A stretch of 33,893 nt of DNA from Rhodobacter ferrooxidans (GCF_000176015.1 NZ_ACYY01000032.1:1-33893), one strand, 5' to 3'. Positions 14,424-24,009 are shown, counted from the first letter of the stretch. The notes: generated by a model not told the origin, from the sequence alone. Program-made: numbers and translations.

Positions 14424-15647
14424 TCATCCGGCGTCGCTGATCCTGATGACCCGGCCATAGGGCGGCTGCGTCACCGGCTTTGGCACGGCCCAAAGCACCG
14501 GAAAGCCCGGCGTGGGTGGCAGGGGCGCATCCAGATCGGTCAGGATCACGGCGATGGAGGGCTGGATCCTTGCCGCCCTCTCGAACAGATCGTGGAAATC
14601 CGTGCCGCCACCCACTCGAAACGGCACGTCGCGCAGGCCGTTCCAGCCGTTCGGGTCCAGCCGCACTTGGGCAAACACCGCCACGTCGAAAGCCAGCAGA
14701 TGCGCCTCGGCGCCGGTGCGGCGGGCGATGGCTTCGGCTTCGGCGGTGAACAGCCGCAGGGTCTGCGGGTCGATCGACGACGAGGTGTCAAGGCCGATCA
14801 CGAAGCGCGGGCGGTGGTCCAGCCGCTGCCGCCCCGGCTCGAACACCGGCACCGGGCCGCCAGAGCGCTCGGCCTCGGCCATGCGGGCGACCCAAGCGCC
14901 TGCGGGCCGGCGCCAACTGGTGCGCGGCCGTTCGATCAGCGCCCGCGCCAGGGCGCCGCGCAGGTGCAGCTCCCACGGCACCGTGTCGGGCGCGAGGTCT
15001 GCCAGAATCGCCCCCAGCCGGCCGATGCCGGTGCCGGCCTTGCGCCCGGCCTCGAACGCCCGCAGAATCTGGTTGCGCCAGTCCGAGGCGGTTTGCTTCT
15101 TGGCGTCTTCCTTCGGATCACCGATGCCAAGGTCCACCGAAAAGCCGCGCTTCTGGCTCCAGTCGCGCAGGCGCTTGGCCCGCTTCGGCTCGCTGTGCAG
15201 CGCCATGGCCAGACGGTCGGCATCCCACCGCTCCAGCGCCGCGACAGCGCTGATCTCGGGTATCCCGGCCTCGGCCAGCAGGTCGGTCAGCGTCACTGCC
15301 GGGCGCGGGATGGCGTGGCCCGCCAGAATCAGGGTTTCGTTGATGATGCCGTCGGCCGCCAGCCCGAACAGCGAGGGGTCAAAGGCCGTGCCCAGCCGTT
15401 CGGCCAACCCCGCTTGCCGGTCGGAATGGCGCAGCGCCACATGCAGCACATGATGCGCCACAAGCCCGACCTGTTCGGGCAGGCCCAGACTGTCGAAGGC
15501 GGGGCCATAGGTGATCACGTCGCCATCCGTTCGGGTGGTGCCCGGGCCGTCGCGGTGGCGACACCACAGCGTCAGCACCGCAAGCGCCGGATCAACCTCG
15601 CCCAGATGCGCCAGCGCCCGGGCGGCGCGGGGCGAGGCGCTGGTCAC
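14424..15647 (-). CDS. VWA-like / DUF2201 putative metallopeptidase
   Basis: A 407-residue protein combining an N-terminal metallopeptidase-like region with a C-terminal von Willebrand A-like domain, the layout of the DUF2201/VWA-like families. The N-terminal region has histidines H65, H66, H69 and H74 in LVAHHVLHVALRH, reminiscent of a zinc site but without the Glu of a classical HExxH. The C-terminal domain has a complete-looking MIDAS: D287-x-S289-x-S291 (GLDTSSS), T349 (GGGTDFHD) and D371 (ILTDLDAP). The GTG start at 15647 overlaps the MoxR stop by 4 bases (GTGA), so translation is coupled. Such proteins usually act with a MoxR AAA+ ATPase in metal insertion or complex assembly; the client here is unknown. 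The frame is open far upstream, but that part overlaps MoxR and is rejected. Confidence 0.87.
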   Translation of the reverse strand: MTSASPRAARALAHLGEVDPALAVLTLWCRHRDGPGTTRTDGDVITYGPAFDSLGLPEQVGLVAHHVLHVALRHSDRQAGLAERLGTAFDPSLFGLAADGIINETLILAGHAIPRPAVTLTDLLAEAGIPEISAVAALERWDADRLAMALHSEPKRAKRLRDWSQKRGFSVDLGIGDPKEDAKKQTASDWRNQILRAFEAGRKAGTGIGRLGAILADLAPDTVPWELHLRGALARALIERPRTSWRRPAGAWVARMAEAERSGGPVPVFEPGRQRLDHRPRFVIGLDTSSSIDPQTLRLFTAEAEAIARRTGAEAHLLAFDVAVFAQVRLDPNGWNGLRDVPFRVGGGTDFHDLFERAARIQPSIAVILTDLDAPLPPTPGFPVLWAVPKPVTQPPYGRVIRISDAG

Positions 15648-16747
15648 GGCAGACCGGCGGCCCGACGCTCGGCGGCGTAGCCGGCATAGGCCTCGGAACC
15701 GGCGAACACCTCTTGCCAGCCTTGCTCGAAGGCGCGACCGATCAGCAACTCGAACCCAAAGCTGGCCAGTTCGCTGACCGGCAGGCCGCCAAGCGCCGGG
15801 CCACCCATGCCCCGCAGATCGGCCAGAATTTCGATGGCCACGGCCAGGTTTTCCCGGCTCGCCGCCCCGGTCAGGCCATAGACCAGCGCCGTCAGCCCGT
15901 GCAGCGTGCGCGGGTAAAGCGCGGCACGCTCGCGCCGCGGGGTGGCCAGCATCGCCTCGATCTGCACCGTCGCCGCGATCTCGTCGGCCAGCAGCGCAAA
16001 TTCCGCGGCGGCAGCAGAGCCGACGGTGCCCGCGATCATCACCCCCCGCAGGGCGCGGTCGGACACGCTGTCCATGATCCGGCTGACCCGGGTCCAGCTG
16101 CGCGGGGTGCAGGCGATCATCTGGCCGCGGCGCAGGCTGTCCTCGGTGGTCTCCAAAAGATCCGGGCGGGTGCGGATGAAGGCCGCGACAATGGGGTGGA
16201 TGCCGGCGGGCATCGCGTAATGCTTCACCCAATCCTCGGCATTGGCCTGCACGATCATGTGGATCAGCCGGTCGCTGAGCGCCGTGCCCATGTCATAGGC
16301 GATGGCGCCATCCTCCACCCGGTTGCCCGCCGCCACGATCATCACGTTGGCGGGCAAGCGGTGGCGACCGACGCGTCGTTCCTGCAACAGGCCGTAAACC
16401 GTGGGCTGCAAGGCCGGGGCGGCGGCGGTCAACTCGTCCAGGAACAGGATCGCCGGAGCGGCGGTGTCGGGCAGATCCTCGGGGCGATACCAGACGGTTT
16501 TCTTCGCCTCGTGGTCGAAATACGGCAGCCCGCGCAGATCCTGCGGCTCGATCGTGGTCAGGCGCAGGTCGAAAAGCTCGGCGCCGATCTGGCTTGCCAG
16601 GCTCTGCACCAGTTCGGTCTTGCCCACGCCGGGGCGGCCATGCAGCATCCAGGATACCGTCAGCCCGCCCGCCATCTGCGCGGCCCAGCCGGCCTGCAGC
16701 ACGCGCAGCGCCTCGCCGGCGGAAACTGTGGTGGCATTGACGCTCAT
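15644..16747 (-). CDS. MoxR family AAA+ ATPase
   Basis: An AAA+ chaperone-type ATPase of 367 residues. Walker A is HGRPGVGKTEL (about 36-46, K43), Walker B is ILFLDEL (100-106), and sensor 1 is AAGNR (139-143). An arginine-finger candidate is in ALSDR just after. The C-terminal part (about 240-367) is helical and specific to the subfamily. MoxR ATPases typically work with VWA-domain partners to remodel or load cofactors into enzymes. Both gene junctions fit this: the upstream 229-aa gene overlaps by 4 bases (ATGA) and the downstream VWA gene by 4 (GTGA). All three would be made from one transcript starting near 17449. Confidence 0.93.
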   Translation of the reverse strand: MSVNATTVSAGEALRVLQAGWAAQMAGGLTVSWMLHGRPGVGKTELVQSLASQIGAELFDLRLTTIEPQDLRGLPYFDHEAKKTVWYRPEDLPDTAAPAILFLDELTAAAPALQPTVYGLLQERRVGRHRLPANVMIVAAGNRVEDGAIAYDMGTALSDRLIHMIVQANAEDWVKHYAMPAGIHPIVAAFIRTRPDLLETTEDSLRRGQMIACTPRSWTRVSRIMDSVSDRALRGVMIAGTVGSAAAAEFALLADEIAATVQIEAMLATPRRERAALYPRTLHGLTALVYGLTGAASRENLAVAIEILADLRGMGGPALGGLPVSELASFGFELLIGRAFEQGWQEVFAGSEAYAGYAAERRAAGLP

Positions 16748-17433
16748 GACGCCACCGCGCGCTTTTCCAGAAACGCCGCCAGCCGGGAATGGGCCGAGAC
16801 GGCGCGCGCTTCCTGAGCCACCTCGCGCAGATAAAGGCTGTCGCGGTGGTTCACCATCAAGAGGTCGCGTTCGGTGAAACCCGCGTCGAACAGGCCCGCC
16901 TGCAACACCGCGCGATCCTTGGCGTCCAGCGGTGGCAGGTGGGCTTCCGGAGTTTCGGTCTGCACCGAGACCAGCGTCAGCGGCGGGATATTGGCAAGCT
17001 GCGACTGCTCGATCACCAGCCGCAATTCCCCCTCGGCCATCTCGTGGCGGGCTGCGATGTGGCGCAGACAGGCGCGGGCACGGAAAGCCAGGGTATCAAG
17101 GCGGCGGGCGGCCTCGTCGTTTGTTACGATGCGCGCCCGCGCCGGTTTGGACAGGCCCAGCACCTTCAGCTCGACGGCCGCGACCATGACCATCATCAAG
17201 GCCGGTCCCTGCATCGCGATCACCGCAAGGTCGCGGTCGATCAGCGGCGCAACGATGAAGGGCGATAGCGTCATCATGTAGCGCGGCATCTGCATTTCCA
17301 CGATCAACCGCAGCCAGAACCCCAGGCTGGCGCCGCGCGGCAACAGCACGACCCGGCCCAGGAACTTCTTCGGCAGGTAGCTGGTCTTGAGAACACCGCG
17401 GTTGAACAGGGTTTCGTCGGTGACAATCAGCAT
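16744..17433 (-). CDS. Uncharacterised protein, first gene of the MoxR-VWA operon
   Basis: I do not recognise this 229-residue protein. It is mixed alpha/beta with a hydrophobic Met-rich stretch (MQGPALMMVMVAAVELKVLG, about 75-95) that could be a buried core or a single membrane-associated helix. The C-terminal half is helical and charged, including LREVAQEARAVSAHSRLAAFLEKR. There is no signal peptide and there are no cysteine clusters. The start at 17433 has a ribosome-binding site (GGAG, 6 bases upstream) and a promoter candidate 24 bases upstream. The 4-base overlap with moxR implies a functional partnership, perhaps as an adaptor or a substrate-recognition subunit, but that is inference from position only. 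Confidence 0.8.
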   Translation of the reverse strand: MLIVTDETLFNRGVLKTSYLPKKFLGRVVLLPRGASLGFWLRLIVEMQMPRYMMTLSPFIVAPLIDRDLAVIAMQGPALMMVMVAAVELKVLGLSKPARARIVTNDEAARRLDTLAFRARACLRHIAARHEMAEGELRLVIEQSQLANIPPLTLVSVQTETPEAHLPPLDAKDRAVLQAGLFDAGFTERDLLMVNHRDSLYLREVAQEARAVSAHSRLAAFLEKRAVAS

Positions 17434-17456
17434 GTGATCTCCGCATCTCTGTTTTG

Positions 17457-17484
17457 GTTATAGCGTCGGGTTCCGGCATGGCAA
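17457..17484 (-). promoter_or_regulatory. Candidate sigma-70 promoter of the MoxR-VWA operon
   Basis: Minus strand TTGCCA, 16-base spacer, TATAAC; predicted start near 17449, leader of about 16 bases containing the GGAG ribosome-binding site. One of the best promoter matches in the window. Confidence 0.5.
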
Positions 17485-17501
17485 ACGCCGAAGATCGGGT
17501 G

Positions 17502-17520
17502 AAAAGCCGCCTCTTGCGGC
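17502..17520 (-). terminator. Candidate intrinsic terminator before the MoxR operon
   Basis: Minus strand GCCGC, AAGAG, GCGGC followed by TTTT. It lies between tRNA-Ser and the operon promoter, so it would insulate the operon from upstream minus-strand transcription. The stem is short (5 bp). Confidence 0.45.
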
Positions 17521-17959
17521 GTTATCAAAGTGAACGGAGTTGCTTTCCACCCCGGAGGTGACGCGGGATGTTCATCGACGCTTGACCGGGCTGAAGCGGC
17601 TCTTGTGCCCAAATCCCGCGAGGGTTTGCTTGCGGGGCTCCTGCATGTCAGCTGCAAGTCCCGCGCAAACGTGCCACCCGCCTGCAAGCCCGGCATCCGG
17701 CATGACGACACCACAGCGCTCAAGCACCGCGACTCGCTGACCTTTGCACGATCGGCGGTTTTTGACGTGGTCCTGACCTGACCGCGCCCAAGGGCCTCTA
17801 GCAGGTCTTTGCGCAGCGCCATGCGGAAACATGGATCCCACCGCGCCCGACCAATCCCGGGGTTCCGCACATGGTGCAAACACCGACGGAACCGGTCGGA
17901 GTTCTTCGGCCTTCAGGATTTCGGGAAACCTTTGATAACCAAGTGCTTGCAAGGCAAGG
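17521..17959. other. Gene-free stretch between tRNA-Ser and the MoxR operon
   Basis: About 440 bases without a convincing gene. Short open frames exist on both strands, including one of 83 codons at 17530-17781 on the plus strand, but none has a good ribosome-binding site, recognisable motif or coding-like composition. A small inverted repeat (ccgac/gtcgg, 17883-17899) was noted. No duplicated tRNA-Ser 3' end was found, so there is no sign of an integrated element. Confidence 0.5.
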
Positions 17960-18049
17960 TGGCGGAGAGACAGGGATTCGAACCCTGGGTCGGCGCAAAC
18001 CGACAACGGTTTTCGAGACCGCCGCATTCGACCACTCTGCCACCTCTCC
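17960..18049 (-). tRNA. tRNA-Ser (anticodon CGA)
   Basis: 90 bases with encoded CCA. The acceptor GGAGAGG pairs with TCTCTCC (one G-T), discriminator G. The anticodon stem-loop reads GCGGT, CTCGAAA, ACCGT with anticodon CGA at 18013-18015. A long class II variable arm (TGTCGG...CCGAC) and T-arm CAGGG, TTCGAAT, CCCTG confirm serine identity. It decodes UCG. Confidence 0.97.
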
Positions 18050-18070
18050 GCGGTAGGGGTCAACGGGGGC

Positions 18071-18099
18071 GATTTAGCCTTGTCCGGGGGCACTTGCAA
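18071..18099 (-). promoter_or_regulatory. Candidate promoter of tRNA-Ser
   Basis: Minus strand TTGCAA, 17-base spacer, TAAATC, ending 21 bases before the tRNA 5' end. Spacing and position suit a stable-RNA promoter. Confidence 0.45.
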
Positions 18100-18263
18100 C
18101 CCCGAATTCTCCACGACCGATCTGAGGAACCCTCGACTTGTGCGATGGTTGTGCCGGGAGCCCGCTGGCCGCGATGCTCTGGCGGAATGGCATCTGGCGC
18201 TGCCGGTTTCGCGCGGGTCGGGTCAGAGCGGCACGGCGCAGGCGGGGGGCTTGCCGGTGACCT

Positions 18264-18331
18264 AAAAAAGCCGGCTCAAAAACCGGTAGCGGTAGCGCGC
18301 TGGCCCCCTGCGTGCGATCCAGGCCAGCGCG
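18264..18331 (-). terminator. Paired hairpins downstream of tRNA-Val, ending in a T-run
   Basis: Minus strand, in order: a perfect 10-bp inverted repeat (CGCGCTGGCC/GGCCAGCGCG, 18296-18331, 16-base loop), then a small CCGG/CCGG hairpin (18271-18286) followed by six T (18269-18264). It could end the tRNA-Val transcript about 250 bases past the tRNA. The rest of the 18100-18534 stretch contains no convincing gene. Confidence 0.35.
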
Positions 18332-18534
18332 GGGCTTGGCATCGGGGCCACGAAACGCTGCGGCCTATGCAAGCCAAGGGGCCATTCTTCCGCCTGGTCC
18401 GGGGTCGGCCGGATTGTTCGTCGTCAAGCGACGCCCTGCCGTCTTGCACCGAACATTTGCAGGCGGCGGGCAGGATCGTGGATTGTCCGGGTGCAACGCA
18501 TCCTGGGGCAAAACAACCAGAAGACGGGAAAGGA

Positions 18535-18610
18535 TGGTGGGTGATAACGGGCTCGAACCGCTGACATCTTCGGTGTAAACGAAGCGCTCTACCAACTGAG
18601 CTAATCACCC
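18535..18610 (-). tRNA. tRNA-Val (anticodon UAC)
   Basis: 76 bases with encoded CCA. The acceptor GGGTGAT pairs with ATCACCC, discriminator A. The D-arm has AGCTCAGTTGGTAGAGC, the anticodon stem-loop is CTTCG, TTTACAC, CGAAG with anticodon TAC (18575-18577), and the T-loop is GGTTCGAGCC. All canonical positions are kept. Confidence 0.97.
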
Positions 18611-18619
18611 GACGCAGGC

Positions 18620-18648
18620 TGAATAGCCGATGGCCGCAGGGCTGGCAA
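18620..18648 (-). promoter_or_regulatory. Candidate promoter of tRNA-Val
   Basis: Minus strand TTGCCA, 17-base spacer, TATTCA, ending 9 bases before the tRNA 5' end, a short but possible distance for a tRNA transcript with little or no leader. Confidence 0.4.
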
Positions 18649-18716
18649 GCCGCGCTTGACCCTTTCCCCGGGGGCTGCAAGGCGCTATTCAGCGCCATCG
18701 CAACAGGAGAGTTCAC

Positions 18717-19070
18717 ATGACCACCCCCATCACCCGCATCGGCATCGGTGCCCGCATGAGCGACGCCGTGGTGCACAATGGCACCGTTTATCTGGCAGGC
18801 CAGGTCGGCACCCCCGGCGAGTCGGTGGCCGATCAGACCCGCAGTTGCCTGGCCGAGGTGGACCGGCTGCTGGCGGCGGCAGGCAGTGACAAGACCCGGA
18901 TGCTGATGGTGCAGATCTGGCTGGCCGACATCGCCACCTTTGCCGAAATGAACGCGGTCTGGGATCAATGGGTGCCTGCGGGGCACACCCCGGCGCGGGC
19001 GACCGGCGAGTCGAAACTTGCCGCCCCCGGCTACAAGGTGGAAATCATCGTCACCGCCGCTGTGGGGTGA
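18717..19070 (+). CDS. RidA family protein (YjgF/YER057c/UK114)
   Basis: A 117-residue protein of the Rid superfamily. RidA itself hydrolyses reactive enamine/imine intermediates released by PLP enzymes such as threonine dehydratase. Family features are the N-terminal strand/turn HNGTVYLAGQVG, the central helix with VQIWLADIATFAEMNAVWDQW, and the C-terminal ATGESKLAAPGYKVEIIVTA. The family's substrate-contacting arginine is probably the one in PARATGE. It is closer to the short Rid subgroups than to archetypal RidA, so the exact activity is uncertain and no symbol is given. The start has an excellent ribosome-binding site (AGGAGAG, 7 bases upstream). It stands alone between tRNA-Val and pgi and converges with pgi across the hairpin repeat at 19085-19155. 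Confidence 0.9.
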   Translation: MTTPITRIGIGARMSDAVVHNGTVYLAGQVGTPGESVADQTRSCLAEVDRLLAAAGSDKTRMLMVQIWLADIATFAEMNAVWDQWVPAGHTPARATGESKLAAPGYKVEIIVTAAVG

Positions 19071-19084
19071 CAGGCGGCGGCAGC

Positions 19085-19155
19085 GGGGGTTTTGCCCCCC
19101 AGCCCGGCCAAAGGCCGGGCGTTCGCCGCTGAAAACCTGCCACTGGCAGGTTTTC
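19085..19155. repeat. Composite intergenic hairpin module (CCACTGG family, copy B)
   Basis: Three consecutive hairpins on the plus strand: ggggg/ccccc (19085-19099), cccggcc, aaa, ggccggg (19103-19119), and gaaaacctgcc, act, ggcaggttttc (19131-19155). It fills the convergent ridA/pgi gap, 10 bases past the pgi stop, and closely matches the module at 32678-32750. Probably a bidirectional terminator. Confidence 0.8.
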
Positions 19156-19165
19156 CGGGCGCGGC

Positions 19166-20766
<1,601 letters not shown>

Positions 20767-20770
<4 letters not shown>

Positions 20771-21438
20771 TCCGCCCAATGCACGGTTGCGTTTGCCAGC
20801 ACGGTTCTAACCGGCGCCTCAAGGTCGCTCAGGGTCGCCGCCCGCTGCAGTGCGTTGCGCTTTTCCGCGCCGGTGATCAACAGGTGAATTGCCATGGCAC
20901 CCCGCAGAACCGGCGCTGTCAACGTAATGCGCGGCTCGCCTGCGGCATCAGAGCGCAGCGCCATCAGCAGCGGCGCCTGCGGCGACAGCGCCTCGGCCAG
21001 CCGGTCGGCGCCGGGGAACAGGCTGGCTACGTGCATGTCGGCCCCCATGCCCAGCAGCAGCACCGAGATCGGCAGATGTGGTGCTAGGCCTTCGGCCAGC
21101 GCCTCCAGTTGATCTTCGGGCAGCGGGGCATCGGCATGAAGCGGCACCAGCGTGGCTGCCGCCGCCTTGCTGCGCAGCAGCCGTTCGCGCAGCAGCCTTG
21201 TGTTGGAGCGCGGGCTGGTCTCGGGCACCCAGCGTTCGTCGTTCAGGAACACCGAGACCCTGGACCAATCCAGATCGACGCCCGACAGCGTGTCGAACAC
21301 CGGCCCCGGCGTGGTGCCGCCCGGCACGCAGAACGAGGCCCTCCCGTCCTGCCGCAACGCCTGCGCCAGATCGCCCGCCAGCCGGTCGGCCAGCGCCAGC
21401 GTCAGAAACTCGCGGTCGGGGTATTCGACGAAGTTCAT
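20767..21438 (-). CDS. pgl: 6-phosphogluconolactonase
   Basis: Hydrolyses 6-phosphogluconolactone to 6-phosphogluconate, the second step of the oxidative pentose-phosphate/Entner-Doudoroff entry. The 223 residues match the SOL/DevB-type family, related to glucosamine-6-phosphate isomerase. Motifs are [16 protein letters not shown] (substrate phosphate loop), [19 protein letters not shown] and [17 protein letters not shown], where the usual 'GxGxDGHxASLFPG' has Met in place of Gly before the conserved His. It overlaps zwf upstream (21435-21438) and pgi downstream (20767-20770) by 4 bases each, giving translational coupling in pathway order. Confidence 0.95.
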
Positions 21439-22889
21439 TCGCGTATCTCCCGCCAGCGGCGGCCATCGCGGTGCATCAGCATCAGCGCATCCTCGGGGCC
21501 GGAAGAGCCCGGATCATAGCCGCGTGGGCGGTCGCCCCGCGCCTCCCAGCCCTGGATGATCGGGTCGGTCCAGGCCCAGGCGGCCTCGACCTCGTCGCCG
21601 CGCATGAACAGGGTCTGGTTGCCGCGGATCACGTCCATGATCAACCGCTCGTAAGCGTCTGGAATATCGGCACCTTCCTCGCCCAGCGCCTCGGCGAAAG
21701 ACATGTCCAGCGGCACCTGGGTCAGCCGCATGCCGCCCGGCCCCGGTTCCTTGATCATCACCTTCAGGTTGATCCCTTCGTTCGGTTGCAGCCGGATCAC
21801 CAGCACGTTTTCGCGCCAGCCCTCGGTGTCGTCGAAGATCGAATGTGGCGGCTCGCGGAAGGTCACGACAATCTCCGATTCGCGCGCCCGCAGCCGCTTG
21901 CCGGTGCGCAGGTAGAACGGCGTGCCCTTCCAGCGCCAGTTCGACACATGCACCTTCAGCGCGATATAGCTTTCGGTGCGGCTGGCCGGGTTCTGGCTGT
22001 GGGTCACATAACTGTCCTGCCCCGCCCCCGCCAGATACTGACCACGCACGATATCATCCGGCGCCACCGGATCGAGCGCCCGGATCACCTTCAGCTTTTC
22101 GTCGCGCACCGCGGCGGGGTCGAAGTGGTAGGGCGGCTCCATCGCGATCAGGCACAAAAGCTGCATCATGTGGTTCTGCACCATGTCGCGCATCGCACCC
22201 GACTTGTCATAATAGGCGCCGCGGCCGTCCACCCCCACGGTTTCGGCCACGGTGATCTGCACATGATCGACGTATTCCGATTTCCACAGCGGCTCGAACA
22301 GGATGTTGGCGAAACGCACCGCCATCAGGTTCTGCACGGTTTCCTTGCCGAGGTAGTGGTCGATCCGGTAAATCTGATCCTCGCGGAAATGCTGCGCCAG
22401 CACGGCGTTCAGGGCGCGGGCCGAGGCCAGATCGCGGCCAAACGGCTTTTCCACCACGATGCGACTGCCGGTATCGGCAATGCCGTGGCTGTGCAGCCGC
22501 TGCGCCAGATCGCCGAACAAGGCGGGCGCCACCGAGAAATAGAACGCCCGCACCACGCCGGGGCGCATCATGTCCTTCAGCGGTTTCCAGCCGGCCTCGC
22601 CCACCGCGTCGATCGGCACATAATGCAGGCGGGCCAGAAAGGCGTCGATCATCGCGGCATCGCGCTTGTCGGCGCTGACAAATTCGTCAATCGCCGCCTT
22701 CACGTCGGCGCGAAAGGCGTCCTCGGTCAGGGCGGCACGGGCGGCGCCGATGATCCGGCTGTCGGCGGTCACCTGACCGGCCCAGAACCGCCGGTAAAGC
22801 CCCGGCAGGATCTTGCGCCGCGCCAGATCGCCGGTGGCGCCGAACACCACAAGATCGAAGGGCTCTACCGGGATGACGCGCGAAACCAT
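21435..22889 (-). CDS. zwf: Glucose-6-phosphate 1-dehydrogenase
   Basis: Oxidises glucose-6-phosphate to 6-phosphogluconolactone with NADP+ (or NAD+), feeding the pentose-phosphate and Entner-Doudoroff pathways. The 484 residues are the usual bacterial length. The dinucleotide-binding loop is FGATGDLARRK (16-26), followed by EKPFG (147-151) and the active-site signature RIDHYLGKE (175-183). The substrate-binding C-terminal domain contains FYLRTGKRL. It is the first gene of a translationally coupled zwf-pgl-pgi operon. The ribosome-binding site AAGGAG lies 5 bases upstream. A LacI-type palindrome between start codon and promoter (22975-22986) suggests repression by a sugar-responsive regulator not encoded nearby. 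Confidence 0.98.
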   Translation of the reverse strand: MVSRVIPVEPFDLVVFGATGDLARRKILPGLYRRFWAGQVTADSRIIGAARAALTEDAFRADVKAAIDEFVSADKRDAAMIDAFLARLHYVPIDAVGEAGWKPLKDMMRPGVVRAFYFSVAPALFGDLAQRLHSHGIADTGSRIVVEKPFGRDLASARALNAVLAQHFREDQIYRIDHYLGKETVQNLMAVRFANILFEPLWKSEYVDHVQITVAETVGVDGRGAYYDKSGAMRDMVQNHMMQLLCLIAMEPPYHFDPAAVRDEKLKVIRALDPVAPDDIVRGQYLAGAGQDSYVTHSQNPASRTESYIALKVHVSNWRWKGTPFYLRTGKRLRARESEIVVTFREPPHSIFDDTEGWRENVLVIRLQPNEGINLKVMIKEPGPGGMRLTQVPLDMSFAEALGEEGADIPDAYERLIMDVIRGNQTLFMRGDEVEAAWAWTDPIIQGWEARGDRPRGYDPGSSGPEDALMLMHRDGRRWREIRE

Positions 22890-22974
22890 GGCACTCCTTG
22901 CTGTCGCGAAGGCGACCTACCCGCGCTGCCTGCCCGCGCAACCGCGCCGGTTGCCGGCACATCCGCGAGCCCTT

Positions 22975-23022
22975 GTTAGCGCTAACGAGCGGACGTTTAC
23001 CCGTCGAACCCGTGCAAGTCTA
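22975..23022 (-). promoter_or_regulatory. zwf promoter candidate with LacI-type operator
   Basis: A perfect 12-bp palindrome GTTAGCGCTAAC (22975-22986), with a central CG as in LacI/GalR-family operators, lies 86 bases upstream of the zwf ATG. Just upstream on the minus strand is a weak promoter pair: TAGACT (23022-23017), 17-base spacer, TAAACG (22999-22994). The palindrome would cover the transcription start, the classic repressor position. The palindrome is certain; the promoter is tentative. Confidence 0.55.
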
Positions 23023-23076
23023 GTCCTGCGCACCGCCAGTGTGAAGGCGGCACGGCGGGTTGTGGCAAATCCGTGC

Positions 23077-23775
23077 TCAGCCCTCGTCCACCACCTGCCA
23101 ACGCACCCGCCGCAGGATCGGCTCCACCGCCAGCCGCCCCACCGATTGCTCCATCACCAGATCGGGGATGCCGTCACCGATCACCAGCACCACCAGATCG
23201 ACGCCCTCGCCGGCATCGGCCGGAGCGGCTTCGATTTCCGCCATCCGCAGGCCGCCCATGCTGAAGGTGCGCAGCACCAGATTGCGCACATCGCTTTCGG
23301 CGCTTGCCGAACAGGTCACCGTCACCCGGAAATGCCGCGCCAGCGGCATCCCGGCGCTGCTCTTGCGTTTCAACCACTTGACCAGCGGCCGCAGGCCCAG
23401 ATTGACGAAGACCACCATGGCGGTCAGCACCGCGGCAAAGGGCCAGAACCCCGCCCCCGCCATCAACCCCACCGCCGCCGAGCACCACAGCGTCGCGGCG
23501 GTGTTCAGCCCATGCACGTTGAAGCCGTCGCGGAAGATGATCCCGGCGCCCAGAAAGCCGATGCCGGAAACCACCTGTGCGGCCACCCGCGTCGGGCTGA
23601 CCTCGTTGGGAAACAGCCCCGAGAAGATCACGAAGCTTGCCGCCCCCAGTGCCACCAGCGCATTGGTGCGCAACCCCGCCATGCGTTGCCGCACCTGCCG
23701 TTCGGACCCGATCAGCGCGCCGCAGGACAGCGCCACGAACATGTTCAGCGCGGCAGCATCAAGGGTGACGGTCAT
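23077..23775 (-). CDS. MgtC/SapB family membrane protein
   Basis: A 232-residue inner-membrane protein of the MgtC/SapB family. The N-terminal 130 residues hold about four to five hydrophobic segments with family motifs: ALIGSERQVRQRMAGLRTNALVALGAA, IGFLGAGIIFRDG and GLNTAATLWCSAAVGLMAGAG. The C-terminal ~95 residues form a soluble ACT-like cytoplasmic domain (HFRVTVTCSASAES...). MgtC members are tied to Mg2+ limitation and intracellular survival in pathogens; in free-living alphaproteobacteria the role is open. It is single, 187 bases from the zwf start on the same strand, with its own ATG at 23775 and only a weak ribosome-binding site. Confidence 0.92.
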   Translation of the reverse strand: MTVTLDAAALNMFVALSCGALIGSERQVRQRMAGLRTNALVALGAASFVIFSGLFPNEVSPTRVAAQVVSGIGFLGAGIIFRDGFNVHGLNTAATLWCSAAVGLMAGAGFWPFAAVLTAMVVFVNLGLRPLVKWLKRKSSAGMPLARHFRVTVTCSASAESDVRNLVLRTFSMGGLRMAEIEAAPADAGEGVDLVVLVIGDGIPDLVMEQSVGRLAVEPILRRVRWQVVDEG

Positions 23776-23892
23776 CGGACATTCCGCTGCAAACGGCCGG
23801 GTGCGGCCAATTGCCCCACAAAACGCCAGCCGGGCGGCAATGTCACGCCGAATGTAACGGATTTGTAACGGCGGGATGCAGACCCGGCCCGT

Positions 23893-23969
<77 letters not shown>

Positions 23970-24009
23970 ACTGCGGCTGCTTTACGATGGATCGGCGGGC
24001 TTGAAAAGC

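Noticed and set aside
15648-16232. Extension of the VWA protein upstream through moxR
   Set aside because: The extra 195 residues are moxR read in the wrong frame; the GTG at 15647 with a 4-base overlap is the natural start.
17530-17781. 83-codon open frame in the gap beside tRNA-Ser
   Set aside because: No ribosome-binding site, no motif, and no coding-like third-position pattern.
17960-18049. tRNA-Ser as an attachment site of a mobile element
   Set aside because: No repeat of the tRNA 3' end was found in the window and no integrase is present.
18365-18595. Short open frame translating through tRNA-Val
   Set aside because: It covers the tRNA; translated tRNA sequence is a common artefact.
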